Assembly (NCBI RefSeq): GCF_026420145.1
Contig: NZ_JAPMLV010000001.1
Coordinates: 2,108,001 to 2,172,000, forward strand
DNA: 64,000 bases
Origin: Enterobacter pseudoroggenkampii
GTDB lineage: Bacteria; Pseudomonadota; Gammaproteobacteria; Enterobacterales; Enterobacteriaceae
Direction of reading: 5' to 3'
Notes under the pieces: model-generated
The model's database searches: none
Seen by the model: the letters and a program-made list of their open reading frames with translations, nothing else
What the model was told of the DNA's origin: nothing
In this document: positions 42,642 through 52,071 of the stretch, piece by piece
How positions within the stretch are numbered: the stretch's first letter is position 1
Layout of the letters: every line of letters starts with the position of its first letter
Translations under genes and position numbers: made by a program

Positions 42642-43515
42642 TCTGCTTTTCCAGTTCAGCCGCAATGTAAGACTGGATGCGCCCCCGGCGCCGGATAAGC
42701 CCCACGGTGCGTTTCACTTCCGGCGCCATCAGCGGCAGATGCGTCAGCAGCGTGTGCTCTGAGGTCGGCATCGACATGGCGGGAACGGCAGCGATGCCGA
42801 TCCCCGCCTCTACCATACCGAGCATCGTGGTGACGTGGCGTGTTTCGCAGACGCTGGGGCGCTCGGGAACGATATCCCCCAGCATCCGATCGAGCAGATT
42901 GCGGTTGCCTGACGTTTTATCGAGGGAGATATAATCCTGCTGGTAAAACGTCTTCCACGTCAGGTGACTCTTCTGCGCCAGAGGATGATCCTTTCTGCAC
43001 GCCGCAACGTAGACATCCTCCACCAGCGGGAAAAATTCGATTTCAGACGGCAGGTTTCCTGCAAAGCAGATACCAAAATCCGCCTGGCCGCGGGCCACGG
43101 CGTCAATCACATTGCCCGCACTGCTGTCGATGAGCTTAATGCGAACGCGCGGATAGCGAGACTGAAAACGCCGGATCACGTCAGGCATAAAGTAACAGGC
43201 CGCGGAAGGGACCGTGGCAACCGTGATCAGCCCCGTCCGCTCTTCGCTGGCCTTATCGACATCCGCCAGCATTGACTCAACGCTGTCGAGCAGCTGCGCG
43301 GAGCGCTCGGCAAAGTTTTGTCCGTAGAGCGTCAGCGCCACGCGGCGGGTGGTGCGATCGAACAGCCTGTTTCCCAGCGCGGCTTCCAGCTTTTCAATCC
43401 TGCGGCTCAGCGCCGACTGGGATAAACAGATAGATTCAGCGGCGACACGGAAGTTACCGTATTCCACTAACGCTCTGAAAGCATAAAGATCGTTAAGGTC
43501 AAAATTCACGGGCAT
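42616..43515 (-). CDS. LysR-family transcriptional regulator
   Basis: The protein has 299 residues. Helix-turn-helix at about 18-45 (FRVAAESICLSQSALSRRIEKLEAALG), then a LysR substrate-binding domain. Convergent with the MFS/binding-protein pair, which it probably controls in response to the transported acid. The specific ligand is unknown. Confidence 0.85.
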   Translation of the reverse strand: MPVNFDLNDLYAFRALVEYGNFRVAAESICLSQSALSRRIEKLEAALGNRLFDRTTRRVALTLYGQNFAERSAQLLDSVESMLADVDKASEERTGLITVATVPSAACYFMPDVIRRFQSRYPRVRIKLIDSSAGNVIDAVARGQADFGICFAGNLPSEIEFFPLVEDVYVAACRKDHPLAQKSHLTWKTFYQQDYISLDKTSGNRNLLDRMLGDIVPERPSVCETRHVTTMLGMVEAGIGIAAVPAMSMPTSEHTLLTHLPLMAPEVKRTVGLIRRRGRIQSYIAAELEKQITEQYRRT

Positions 43516-43609
43516 AGCGTCTGGATGTCCTGTCAGGGAATACGCAACAAAGTCAAAAATAATAGCGTCTTATTGACCTGCCGCAACCGCCCAGGCGTTG
43601 AAATACCAA

Positions 43610-45139
43610 TCAGAGGTCGTTGAGATGCAGGCGGACGTACCCGGCGCGGTCTGCAATGGCCTGCCGATCCTCTTCCGTCATGTCCGCTAGCTGTTTAAAG
43701 ACAATGCCCAGGCGGGGATTGTTACCGAGACGCGCCTTATTGCGCGCAAAGAAGTCCCAGTAAAGGGCATTGAAGGGGCAGGCCTGCTCTCCGGTACGCT
43801 GGTTGTGTTGATACCGGCACCCCTGACAGTAATTACTCATCTTATGAATATATGACGCGCTCGAGATGTAGGGTTTACTCGCCAGTAACCCGCCATCGCC
43901 AAACTGGCTCATGCCGAGGGTGTTGGGCAGCTCCACCCACTCAAAGGCATCAATATAGACTCCCAGATACCATTCATGGACCGCCTGCGGCGACAGGCCG
44001 CTGAGCAGGCTAAAGTTGCCAATGACCATCAGGCGCTGGATATGGTGGGCGTAAGCCTCGGTGAGCGACTGCCCAACGGCATGCGCCAGGCAGCGCATCT
44101 GCGTCTTGCCCGTCCAGAACCAGTCCGGCAGCGGGGCATGCTGGTCTAAGGCATTCAGCTCCCGATAGCCCGGCATCTGCGACCAGTAGATCCCACGCAC
44201 ATACTCCCGCCAGCCGAGAATTTGTCGGATAAACCCTTCAACGGCAGGCAGCGGCGCGTGGCCCGAACGCCACGCCTGCTGGGCGGCCGCGACCACTTCC
44301 CGCGGATTCAGCATTTTAGCGTTCAGCGCAAATGAAATTAACGAGTGGAAAAGAAAAGGTTTCTCCGCGTGCATCGCGTCCTGCCAGTTTCCAAACTGCG
44401 GGAGCACGTGCGCGATAAAATCATCCAGCCTGGCTTTGGCTTCCGCACGGTTGAGCGGCCAGCGAAAATTGTCGGCCTGCGGTTCGCCGAAGGTCTTTAC
44501 GCCGCAGCGTTGGATCTCAGCCCATAAGGCGGAACGATCGTGGCAGGGACGCGCGTCCACCGGCGCGGGAGGCTCGCCGGACCAGCGCTTGCGGTTTTCA
44601 GCATCGAAATTCCATTTCCCCCCTTCCGGCTCGCCTGCTGAGGTCAGCAGTACGCCGTGCTGACGACGCATTTCCCGGTAAAAGTACTCCATTCGCCAGC
44701 TTTTGCGTGACGCAAAGAACGCGCTGACCTGTTCCCGAGTGGTGAAAAAATGCTCGCTGCTGACGCAGGCCGTTTCAACGGAGACCGTTTTCGCCCACGC
44801 CTGCAGCTGCGTATCAAGACGCCATTCGTCGGGCTCCTGCCATGTCACTCTGCCAGCGCCGTAATGCGCGACAAGCGCGTTGAGATTGTCTTCCAGCGCG
44901 CCGCGGTTTGAGCTGTCAGAAAGTCGGACATACCTCACCCGATGCCCCTTCTCCTTTAATGCAGAGGCAAACGCGCGCATGGCGGCGAAGATAGCGATAA
45001 CTTTCTGGGCGTGATGAAGCACATAGGCGGTTTCGGCCCGGAGTTCCAGCATCACGTAAATGATGTTCGGACTGGAGGTATCAAACCAGCTGTGATGCGG
45101 ATTAAGCTGATCGCCCAGGATCAGACGCAGCTCGGTCAA
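43610..45139 (-). CDS. FeS-type photolyase/cryptochrome (PhrB/CryPro family)
   Basis: Light-driven repair enzyme of the bacterial (6-4) photolyase group. The protein has 509 residues. It starts at a TTG (45137-45139) preceded by CAGGAG with six-base spacing and overlapping the DUF2256 stop as TTGA; a TTG six codons earlier has poorer support. The N-terminus TELRLILGDQLN is typical. Four cysteines in MRCLAH, NYCQGC and QACPF are those that bind the [4Fe-4S] cluster. It has the FAD-binding region and the WYLGVYIDAFEWVELPNTLGMSQFGDGG block. Distinct from the common CPD photolyase PhrB of E. coli. Confidence 0.9.
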   Translation of the reverse strand: MTELRLILGDQLNPHHSWFDTSSPNIIYVMLELRAETAYVLHHAQKVIAIFAAMRAFASALKEKGHRVRYVRLSDSSNRGALEDNLNALVAHYGAGRVTWQEPDEWRLDTQLQAWAKTVSVETACVSSEHFFTTREQVSAFFASRKSWRMEYFYREMRRQHGVLLTSAGEPEGGKWNFDAENRKRWSGEPPAPVDARPCHDRSALWAEIQRCGVKTFGEPQADNFRWPLNRAEAKARLDDFIAHVLPQFGNWQDAMHAEKPFLFHSLISFALNAKMLNPREVVAAAQQAWRSGHAPLPAVEGFIRQILGWREYVRGIYWSQMPGYRELNALDQHAPLPDWFWTGKTQMRCLAHAVGQSLTEAYAHHIQRLMVIGNFSLLSGLSPQAVHEWYLGVYIDAFEWVELPNTLGMSQFGDGGLLASKPYISSASYIHKMSNYCQGCRYQHNQRTGEQACPFNALYWDFFARNKARLGNNPRLGIVFKQLADMTEEDRQAIADRAGYVRLHLNDL

Positions 45140-45282
45140 CGGTGGCTCCTGCGGCAACGCTCAGAACAGTATTTAACCTCATTCCAGCATTTCGCCCATT
45201 TCTTGCGCCACGTCATGGGCCGCTGGCAGTGCACACACAGTCGACTGGGCAGGTCCTGCTTGTTACCTTTGAAATCGCTCAT
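45136..45282 (-). CDS. DUF2256 zinc-finger-like small protein
   Basis: The protein has 48 residues: starts M-S-D-F-K-G-N-K-Q-D-L-P and ends CSERCRRSHR. Two CxxC-type pairs (CVHC near 16-19 and CSERC near 39-43) could bind zinc, with a WRKKWAKCW segment between them. The family is usually found next to, or fused to, FeS photolyases, and here it overlaps the photolyase start by 4 nt. The gene is short and easily missed. Confidence 0.85.
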   Translation of the reverse strand: MSDFKGNKQDLPSRLCVHCQRPMTWRKKWAKCWNEVKYCSERCRRSHR

Positions 45283-45498
45283 CTTTTCAATACCGCACTG
45301 ATTAATTCACCCCACCTGCGGATAAAGGCCACGACAGACTTCACAAAATGAAGGTGATGCCCGCAAACCGCTACCCACCGCTACGTACGAAATGATAGTT
45401 TATTCAGGCTGGATTTGTCGCAGTGAGCGATTTTCTGGCATCTTAACCGAACCTGACTTTCCCATTTTTGTTCAAGTGACGAGTTTGCGAGCAAAGCG

Positions 45499-46296
45499 AT
45501 GATAAAGTGGCCCTGGAAAACGAATGAGGCTGGCCGGGATGTGGCGCTGCCATGGGATGACGCGCTGACGATCCCTGTTCTGGCTAATCTAAACCCGGAT
45601 GAACAATCGAAACTGGTTCAACTGGCGGATCGTTTTTTGCAGCAAAAACGCCTGGTGCCACTGCAGGGGTTTGAACTCGATCCCCTGAAAAACGCCCGCA
45701 TCGCCCTGCTGTTCTGTCTGCCGGTGCTTGCACTCGGCATTGAGTGGCTGGACGGTTTCCACGAAGTGCTTATCTATCCCGCACCGTTCGTGGTGGATGA
45801 CGAATGGCAGGACGATATCGGGCTGGTGCACAACCAGCGCGTGGTGCAGTCCGGACAAAGCTGGCAGCAAGGGCCGATAATCCTCAACTGGCTCGATATT
45901 CAGGACTCGTTCGACGCCTCCGGTTTTAATCTGATTATCCATGAGGTGGCGCACAAGCTGGATACCCGCAACGGAGATCGCGCCAGCGGCGTACCGCTGA
46001 TCCCGCTTCGCGAGGTGGCGGGCTGGGAGCACGACCTGCACGCGGCGATGGATAACATCCAGGATGAAATAGACCTGGTCGGCGAAAGCGCGGCCAGCAT
46101 TGACGCCTATGCGGCAACCGACCCGGCCGAATGCTTCGCGGTGCTCTCGGAGTATTTCTTCAGCGCGCCCGAGCTTTTCGCGCCCCGCTTCCCGGCGCTG
46201 TGGCAGCGTTTCTGCCAGTTTTATCAGCAGGATCCCCTGCAGCGTCTGCGGCAACATGCGGAGTCTGGCGGCCATGCCTCCCGCCAGATCCATTAA
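45499..46296 (+). CDS. mtfA: MtfA, Mlc titration factor
   Basis: Zinc peptidase-like protein that binds and inactivates the glucose repressor Mlc, raising ptsG expression. The protein has 265 residues, the E. coli length. The metal site HEVAH is at residues 148-152, with a further Glu in the [11 protein letters not shown] helix. In E. coli mtfA lies beside a tRNA-Asn gene; here the aerobactin locus separates them. Overlaps convergent shiF by 4 nt. Confidence 0.95.
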   Translation: MIKWPWKTNEAGRDVALPWDDALTIPVLANLNPDEQSKLVQLADRFLQQKRLVPLQGFELDPLKNARIALLFCLPVLALGIEWLDGFHEVLIYPAPFVVDDEWQDDIGLVHNQRVVQSGQSWQQGPIILNWLDIQDSFDASGFNLIIHEVAHKLDTRNGDRASGVPLIPLREVAGWEHDLHAAMDNIQDEIDLVGESAASIDAYAATDPAECFAVLSEYFFSAPELFAPRFPALWQRFCQFYQQDPLQRLRQHAESGGHASRQIH

Positions 46297-47504
46297 GGTT
46301 TTTCAGCAGGGGGACGCTCGGTTGACCGTACCCCTATGCTCAGGGCTAAAAACAGCACCGCCATTCCCCATGCGGCCACCGTTAAAGACTGCTCCCCGTA
46401 AAAACGCGTCACCACAGGCACCAGCAGCGCGCTGACGCCGTAACCTAACGTGTGGCTGGTGGCGATGACGCCCGCCCCTTTCCCGGTGGTCAGCCTGTCG
46501 TTCAGCAGCAGCTGGTAGCCCGGCGTGGCCATCGCCGCCCCGAGTGACGTGATAACAATCCCTACGTAGAACAACGCTAAACCGGAGACAGACATCAGCC
46601 CAAGCCCGGCCACCATCAGCACCGCCGCGATACAGAGCAACGTCACCGGGCTGAAATGCTGCGGGCGGACCACCAGAAACTGCGCCGCGAGCGTGGCCAG
46701 CGCGGCCAGGCTCAGCAGGAGCGCGACATGATGGCTGATCTCCCGGGCGTTACCGTCCAGCAACGGGCTAAGATGCGGTGACAGGCCAATCTGCATCAGG
46801 CTCACCAGCGCCGCCAGCAGCAGCGCCAGCAGCAGGAACGGCAGCATGGAGGCCTGCAGGCGGGTTGCCTGGTGGGCTACCGGCGGCAGCGGCGGGTCAG
46901 CGACTTCGCGAAGCACCAGCAGCAGAGCGATAAGCGGCGCAACCGCCATCAGCCAGAGCGGCGCAACCGGATTAACGCTGAGCATCAGCGCCGCCAGCGG
47001 TGGGCCGAGCAAACGCCCGCAGCTGAGGCCGGAGCTTATCGTCGCCAGCGCCGCCATTCTTTTCTCCAGTCCCGCACGCTGAATCGCCCACGTCTGGGCC
47101 GCAGGCACCAGCCCCGAGACCGTCAGTCCATAGAGCAGGCGCGAGAAAATAAGCCCCGCCAGCCCCCAGACCGTATCCAGCCTTCCGGCCGCCATCGCCC
47201 AGACCACCAGCGCCATCACGGCAAAACTGGCCAGATAGCCGCTCAGTGAGGCCACCATGACGGCCTTACACCCCCGCCGCTCGCTCTGGCGTCCCCACCA
47301 GGGCGATGCCGGTAAAAAGAGCATGGATCCAAACATCAACAGTCCGGCCCAGACCGAGAGCGACAGCCCGGTCTGGGTGACCAGCTGCGGGAGCATCACC
47401 AGCAGGCCGTTTTGACCGATGCCCAGTAAACCCGCAGATAGCGCCAGGGGCCAGTTAGCTTTTGAGGTGACGTTTTCGGTCAATATTTCAGAGTCAGTGC
47501 GCAT
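46293..47504 (-). CDS. shiF: ShiF, MFS transporter of the aerobactin locus
   Basis: Twelve-helix MFS protein, 403 residues. ShiF genes lie divergently upstream of iucA in aerobactin loci of Shigella and ColV plasmids and are thought to take part in siderophore export; the position here is the same. The loop 2-3 motif is [14 protein letters not shown]. Shares the divergent, Fur-controlled promoter region with iucA. Confidence 0.87.
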   Translation of the reverse strand: MRTDSEILTENVTSKANWPLALSAGLLGIGQNGLLVMLPQLVTQTGLSLSVWAGLLMFGSMLFLPASPWWGRQSERRGCKAVMVASLSGYLASFAVMALVVWAMAAGRLDTVWGLAGLIFSRLLYGLTVSGLVPAAQTWAIQRAGLEKRMAALATISSGLSCGRLLGPPLAALMLSVNPVAPLWLMAVAPLIALLLVLREVADPPLPPVAHQATRLQASMLPFLLLALLLAALVSLMQIGLSPHLSPLLDGNAREISHHVALLLSLAALATLAAQFLVVRPQHFSPVTLLCIAAVLMVAGLGLMSVSGLALFYVGIVITSLGAAMATPGYQLLLNDRLTTGKGAGVIATSHTLGYGVSALLVPVVTRFYGEQSLTVAAWGMAVLFLALSIGVRSTERPPAEKP

Positions 47505-47601
47505 GAGAATGTGAACATAGTGTCAATAAATGTGTGGAAATTATGAAGTTTATGAAAACAAATATTGCAAAAATGGTTGCGACTGTAAACAGAATGAATA
47601 T

Positions 47602-47620
47602 CATAACGAGAATTATTATC
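47602..47620. promoter_or_regulatory. Fur box of the aerobactin operon
   Basis: CATAACGAGAATTATTATC matches the 19-bp consensus GATAATGATAATCATTATC at 15 positions. It lies 22 nt upstream of the iucA start in the shiF-iucA divergent region. Iron-loaded Fur is expected to repress both directions. A second overlapping half-site may extend to about 47592. Confidence 0.8.
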
Positions 47621-47642
47621 AATCATGGAATGAGGTACATCT

Positions 47643-49385
47643 ATGCGTGCTCTGCTCCGCGCCGCCGGTACAGACGTTGCAGCCCAGTGTTTTTTAAACG
47701 CCCTGTTGCGCGAAACGAAGGACTGGCGCTATCTCCCCGCTACCGATGCGGATGCGCTATCTGAGATCCATATCCCGCTTTCCCAAACCCAGGCGCTTCG
47801 GGTGCCGGTACGCTATTTCTCTCCCACCCAGCATCATCAGTACCGTTTCCCGGCAACGCTTATTCAGAGCAATAGTGATAACGGTGACGCCGTCACATTC
47901 TGTCAACTGGTTGATTTAATTCTTAAAAAACCGTCCGTAAAAGGCTCGCTGGATGCCGATACGCTGGCGCGTTTTAAGCAGCGCGTTCTCGAAAGCCATG
48001 TCCACACCTGGCAGGCGATCGATCTGCGTCACAGCTGGGCAACCCTGCGCGATAAGCCGCTGACGTTTGCCGACGCGGAACAGGCGCTGCTGGTCGGCCA
48101 TGCGTTTCACCCGGCACCGAAGTCGCACGAGCCGTTCAACGAAACCGAGGCGCGTCGCTATCTGCCCGATTTCGCCTCCCGCTTCCCGCTGCGCTGGTTT
48201 GCCGTTGAGAGCACGCTCGTTGCCGGCGACAGCCTGAACGTCTCCCTGCGTGAACGTCTGCTGCGCTTTGCGGCCCAGAGCGCGCCCGAGCTGCTCGGCC
48301 ACTTCACCGACACCCGTTGGCTGCTGCCGATGCACCCGTGGCAAGCCGACTATCTGCTGGAGCAGAACTGGTGCCAGCGTCTGGCGAAAGACGGTTCACT
48401 GCAGGATCTGGGTGAAGCGGGCGCACAGTGGCTGCCCACCAGCTCCTCCCGCTCGCTGTACAGCGAGACCAACAGCGACATGATTAAGTTCTCCCTCAGC
48501 GTGCGCCTGACCAACTCCGTGCGCACGCTGTCGGTGAAGGAAGTTAAGCGCGGCATGCGCCTGGCGCGCCTTGCGAAAACGGAACGCTGGCAAGATTTGC
48601 AGGCGCGCTACCCGACCATGCGCGTGATGCAGGAAGACGGCTGGGCGGGACTGCGCGATGACAGCGGCGTCGTTCAGGAAGAGAGCCTGATGGCCCTGCG
48701 CGTTAATCTGCTGTTCGATACGCCAGACACCCAGACCAACGTGCTGGTGAGCCTGACGCAGGCCGCGCCGGACGGCGGTGACAGCCTGCTCGCCGCGGCA
48801 GTGCGCCGTCTGAGTCAGCGTCTTGATTTACCGCTCGCCCAGGCCGCCCGCTGCTGGCTGGACGCCTACTGCAACCGCGTATTGCTTCCGCTGTTCAGCG
48901 CCGAGGCGGACTACGGTCTGGTCCTGCTGGCGCACCAGCAAAATATCCTCGTTGAGATGCAGCAGGATTTCCCGGTCGGGCTGATCTATCGCGACTGCCA
49001 GGGCAGCGCGTGGACCGAAGGCGCCGACGCGTGGCTGAAAGAGGCGGGTGAAACTGAGGTGGAAAACCGCTTCGGTGAGAGCCAGCTGCTGCGCTACTTC
49101 CCTTATTACCTGCTGCTGAATTCTACCTTTGCCGTTACCGCCGCCCTTGCTGCCGCCGGCTTTGACAGCGAGGAGAGCCTGATGTCCCGGGTGCGCGACG
49201 CGCTGGCCGAACTGCGCAAGACGGTAGCGCAGACCCGCTGCCTCGACTACGTGCTCGACAGCCCGATCTGGAACTGCAAAGGCAACTTCTTCTGCTACCT
49301 GCACGATCGCAATGAAAACACCATCGCCGATCCGGCGGTGATCTATTTCGACTTTAGCAACCCGTTCTACAAGGAGAAGGCGTGA
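47643..49385 (+). CDS. iucA: IucA, aerobactin synthetase subunit
   Basis: NIS synthetase that joins N6-acetyl-N6-hydroxylysine to citrate, the first of two condensations in aerobactin synthesis. The protein has 580 residues, start M-R-A-L-L-R-A-A-G-T-D-V-A-A-Q. ATP and citrate region blocks GHAFHPAPKSHEPF and PTSSSRSLYSETNSDMIKFSLSVRLTNSVRTLS match family members. TGAGG precedes the ATG. Overlaps iucB by one base. Confidence 0.95.
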   Translation: MRALLRAAGTDVAAQCFLNALLRETKDWRYLPATDADALSEIHIPLSQTQALRVPVRYFSPTQHHQYRFPATLIQSNSDNGDAVTFCQLVDLILKKPSVKGSLDADTLARFKQRVLESHVHTWQAIDLRHSWATLRDKPLTFADAEQALLVGHAFHPAPKSHEPFNETEARRYLPDFASRFPLRWFAVESTLVAGDSLNVSLRERLLRFAAQSAPELLGHFTDTRWLLPMHPWQADYLLEQNWCQRLAKDGSLQDLGEAGAQWLPTSSSRSLYSETNSDMIKFSLSVRLTNSVRTLSVKEVKRGMRLARLAKTERWQDLQARYPTMRVMQEDGWAGLRDDSGVVQEESLMALRVNLLFDTPDTQTNVLVSLTQAAPDGGDSLLAAAVRRLSQRLDLPLAQAARCWLDAYCNRVLLPLFSAEADYGLVLLAHQQNILVEMQQDFPVGLIYRDCQGSAWTEGADAWLKEAGETEVENRFGESQLLRYFPYYLLLNSTFAVTAALAAAGFDSEESLMSRVRDALAELRKTVAQTRCLDYVLDSPIWNCKGNFFCYLHDRNENTIADPAVIYFDFSNPFYKEKA

Positions 49386-50332
49386 TGGCTATCGCGAATA
49401 TCGTCCATTCCGGCTACGGCTTTCACTGCACCGCAACGGATAGCACCCTGCCGCTGGCGTTGGGTCTCGACGGCAGCGCGGTGCTGGAGCGTCTGAAGGG
49501 GTTCCCGGACGGCTGGCTGGTGGAAGCCCTGGATCAGCTGTTTGTGGCCGCCCCCGCGCTGACCGGCATTACGTTACCCTGGGCGACCTGGCAGGATGAA
49601 CCCCAGGCGCAGGCGCTGTTTCGTCTGGCAAGCGGGGATTATCTGGCGCGTGAAACCTTCTGGCAGCTGCCGCTGTGGCTGAAAGGCGAACGTCCGCAGG
49701 CCAGCGGCGGGATGCAGTATAACGAGAGCCGTCAGCTGTACTTCCCGCTGCGCCCTCGCCGTCCGCAGGGCGAAGTGTACCGCCGTTACGATCCGCAAAT
49801 TAAGCGCACCCTCAGCTTCCGCGTCGCCGACGTGGCGCTGGACGGCGAACGTTTTACCCGCTGGATGAACAACCCGCGCGTAAACGCCTTCTGGGAGATG
49901 GCGGGCCCGCAGGCCGAGCAGGAAAACTACCTGCGCCGTCAGCTCGACTCGACCTACTGCTACCCGGTTATCGGCTGCTTCGACGACCAGCCGTTCGGCT
50001 ATTTTGAACTCTACTGGGCGGCGGAAGACCGTATTGGCCGCCACTACCGCTGGCAGCCGTTTGACCGCGGGCTACACATGCTGGTGGGCGAAGAAAACTG
50101 GCGCGGTGCGCAGTATATCCGCAGCTGGCTGCGCGGTCTGAGCCACTACCTGTATCTGGATGAACCGCGCACCACGCGGATTGTCGCCGAGCCGCGCTTC
50201 GATAACCAGCGCCTGTTCCGCCATCTGGACTCTGCCGGTTTCGACACGGTGAAAGAGTTCGACTTCCCGCACAAGCGCTCGCGCCTCATCATGAGCCAGC
50301 GTCACCGCTTCTTCAGCGAGGTGGGCCTGTGA
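49385..50332 (+). CDS. iucB: IucB, N6-hydroxylysine O-acetyltransferase
   Basis: Acetylates N6-hydroxylysine with acetyl-CoA in aerobactin synthesis. The protein has 315 residues from M-A-I-A-N-I-V-H-S-G-Y-G, after AAGGAG. A GTG one codon upstream is less likely. The GNAT-type C-terminal half contains FGYFELYWAAEDRIGRHY and ends RHRFFSEVGL, as in E. coli IucB. Confidence 0.95.
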   Translation: MAIANIVHSGYGFHCTATDSTLPLALGLDGSAVLERLKGFPDGWLVEALDQLFVAAPALTGITLPWATWQDEPQAQALFRLASGDYLARETFWQLPLWLKGERPQASGGMQYNESRQLYFPLRPRRPQGEVYRRYDPQIKRTLSFRVADVALDGERFTRWMNNPRVNAFWEMAGPQAEQENYLRRQLDSTYCYPVIGCFDDQPFGYFELYWAAEDRIGRHYRWQPFDRGLHMLVGEENWRGAQYIRSWLRGLSHYLYLDEPRTTRIVAEPRFDNQRLFRHLDSAGFDTVKEFDFPHKRSRLIMSQRHRFFSEVGL

Positions 50333-52071
50333 ACGCGCAGTGGGAAAAAGTGAACCGCGAGATGGTGGCGAAGATCCTCGCCGAGCTGGAGTATGAACGC
50401 ACCCTGCGCGCCGAGCCGCTTGCGTCTGACGCCTGGCGCATCACCATGGGCAACGAGTCCTGGCAGTTTAGCGCCACGCGCGGGATCTGGGGCTGGTTGC
50501 ATATCGACCCGGACAGCCTGACCACCGCCAGCGGTGCCGCCGTGGAGGCGGAGCGCGCGCTGCTGCAGCTGGCGAAGGTGCTGGAGATGAGCGACGCGCA
50601 GACGGCGGAGCACATGGAAGATCTCTACGCCACGCTGCGCGGCGACATACAGCTGCTGCAGGCGCGTGAAGCGCTGGACGCGGACGCGCTGATCCACCTC
50701 GACCCGGACGAATTACAGTGCCTGATGCGCGGTCACCCGAAGTTTATTTTCAACAAAGGCCGCCGCGGCTGGGGTCTGGACGCGCTGCGTCAGTACGCGC
50801 CTGAGTATCGCGGACGTTTTCGTCTGCACTGGGTTGCCGTTCAGCGGGAGCATCTGGTCTGGAGCAGCGACGTCGATTGCGATATCAGCGCCCTGCTGGC
50901 CAGCGCCATGGACAACACCGAGCGCGCCCGCTTTGACGCCCGCTGGCAGGCGCTGGGTCTCGACGACAGCTGGCTGCCCGTGCCGCTGCACCCGTGGCAG
51001 TGGCAGCAGAAGATCGCCATTCATTTCCTGGCGCAGCTGGCGCGCGGTGAGATGGTTGAGCTGGGCGAGTTTGGCGATGAGTACCTGGCGCAGCAGTCTC
51101 TGCGCACGCTCACCAACGCCAGCCGTCGCGCGCCGTTTGACATCAAGCTCCCGCTGACCATCTACAACACATCCTGCTATCGCGGTATTCCGGGCAAGTA
51201 CATTGCCGCCGGACCGCTGGCCTCGCGCTGGCTGCAGCAGCAGTTCGCCACCGACGCCACGCTTGCCCGCTCTGGCGCACAGGTGCTTGGCGAACCCGCC
51301 GCCGGATATCTGTCGCATCCCGGCTATGCGGCGCTGCCGAAAGCGCCCTACCGCTATCAGGAGATGCTGGGGGTGATCTGGCGCGAGAACCCGTCCTGTT
51401 ATTTAGAAGACGGTGAACAGGCGGTGCTGATGGCGGCGCTGATGGAAACCGACAACGCCGGGCGCCCGCTGATCGACGCGTGGATTAAACGCTCGGGCTT
51501 AAGCGCCGAAGCGTGGCTGGAAAAGCTGTTTGAGGCATCGGTGATCCCGTTCTATCACCTGCTCTGCCGCTACGGCGTGGCGCTGATCGCCCACGGCCAG
51601 AACGTGACGCTGGTGATGAAGGACTCTATTCCGCAGCGCATTCTGCTGAAAGATTTCCAGGGCGATATGCGCCTGGTGGATGAAGATTTCCCGCAGGCCC
51701 AGAGCCTGCCGGAGCAGGTGAAGGCCGTCACGGCGCGCCTGAGCGCGGATTACATTATTCACGACCTGCAAACCGGTAACTTTGTGACGGTGCTGCGTTT
51801 TATCTCACGCCTCACGCTGCAAAGCGGCGTCAGCGAAACGCGTTTCTATCAGATCCTCGCCGGAGTGCTGCACCGCTATATGGCCGCGCACCCCGAGCTT
51901 GCCGATCGCTTCGCGAAGTTCGACCTGTTTAAGCCGCAAATTATTCGCGTGATCCTCAACCCGGTCAAACTGACCTTCTCCGAACACGACGGCGGCAGCC
52001 GCATGCTGCCGAACTACGTCACCGACCTTGATAACCCTCTTTTTCTGGCCTCCCGGGAGTCAGCGCAATGA
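50329..52071 (+). CDS. iucC: IucC, aerobactin synthase
   Basis: Second NIS synthetase, which adds the second hydroxylysine arm to citryl-hydroxylysine. The protein has 580 residues and begins at a GTG overlapping the iucB stop (GTGA). Family blocks are GHPKFIFNKGRRGWG, HPWQWQQKIA, LPLTIYNTSCYRGIPG and HGQNVTLVMKD. Confidence 0.95.
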   Translation: MNAQWEKVNREMVAKILAELEYERTLRAEPLASDAWRITMGNESWQFSATRGIWGWLHIDPDSLTTASGAAVEAERALLQLAKVLEMSDAQTAEHMEDLYATLRGDIQLLQAREALDADALIHLDPDELQCLMRGHPKFIFNKGRRGWGLDALRQYAPEYRGRFRLHWVAVQREHLVWSSDVDCDISALLASAMDNTERARFDARWQALGLDDSWLPVPLHPWQWQQKIAIHFLAQLARGEMVELGEFGDEYLAQQSLRTLTNASRRAPFDIKLPLTIYNTSCYRGIPGKYIAAGPLASRWLQQQFATDATLARSGAQVLGEPAAGYLSHPGYAALPKAPYRYQEMLGVIWRENPSCYLEDGEQAVLMAALMETDNAGRPLIDAWIKRSGLSAEAWLEKLFEASVIPFYHLLCRYGVALIAHGQNVTLVMKDSIPQRILLKDFQGDMRLVDEDFPQAQSLPEQVKAVTARLSADYIIHDLQTGNFVTVLRFISRLTLQSGVSETRFYQILAGVLHRYMAAHPELADRFAKFDLFKPQIIRVILNPVKLTFSEHDGGSRMLPNYVTDLDNPLFLASRESAQ

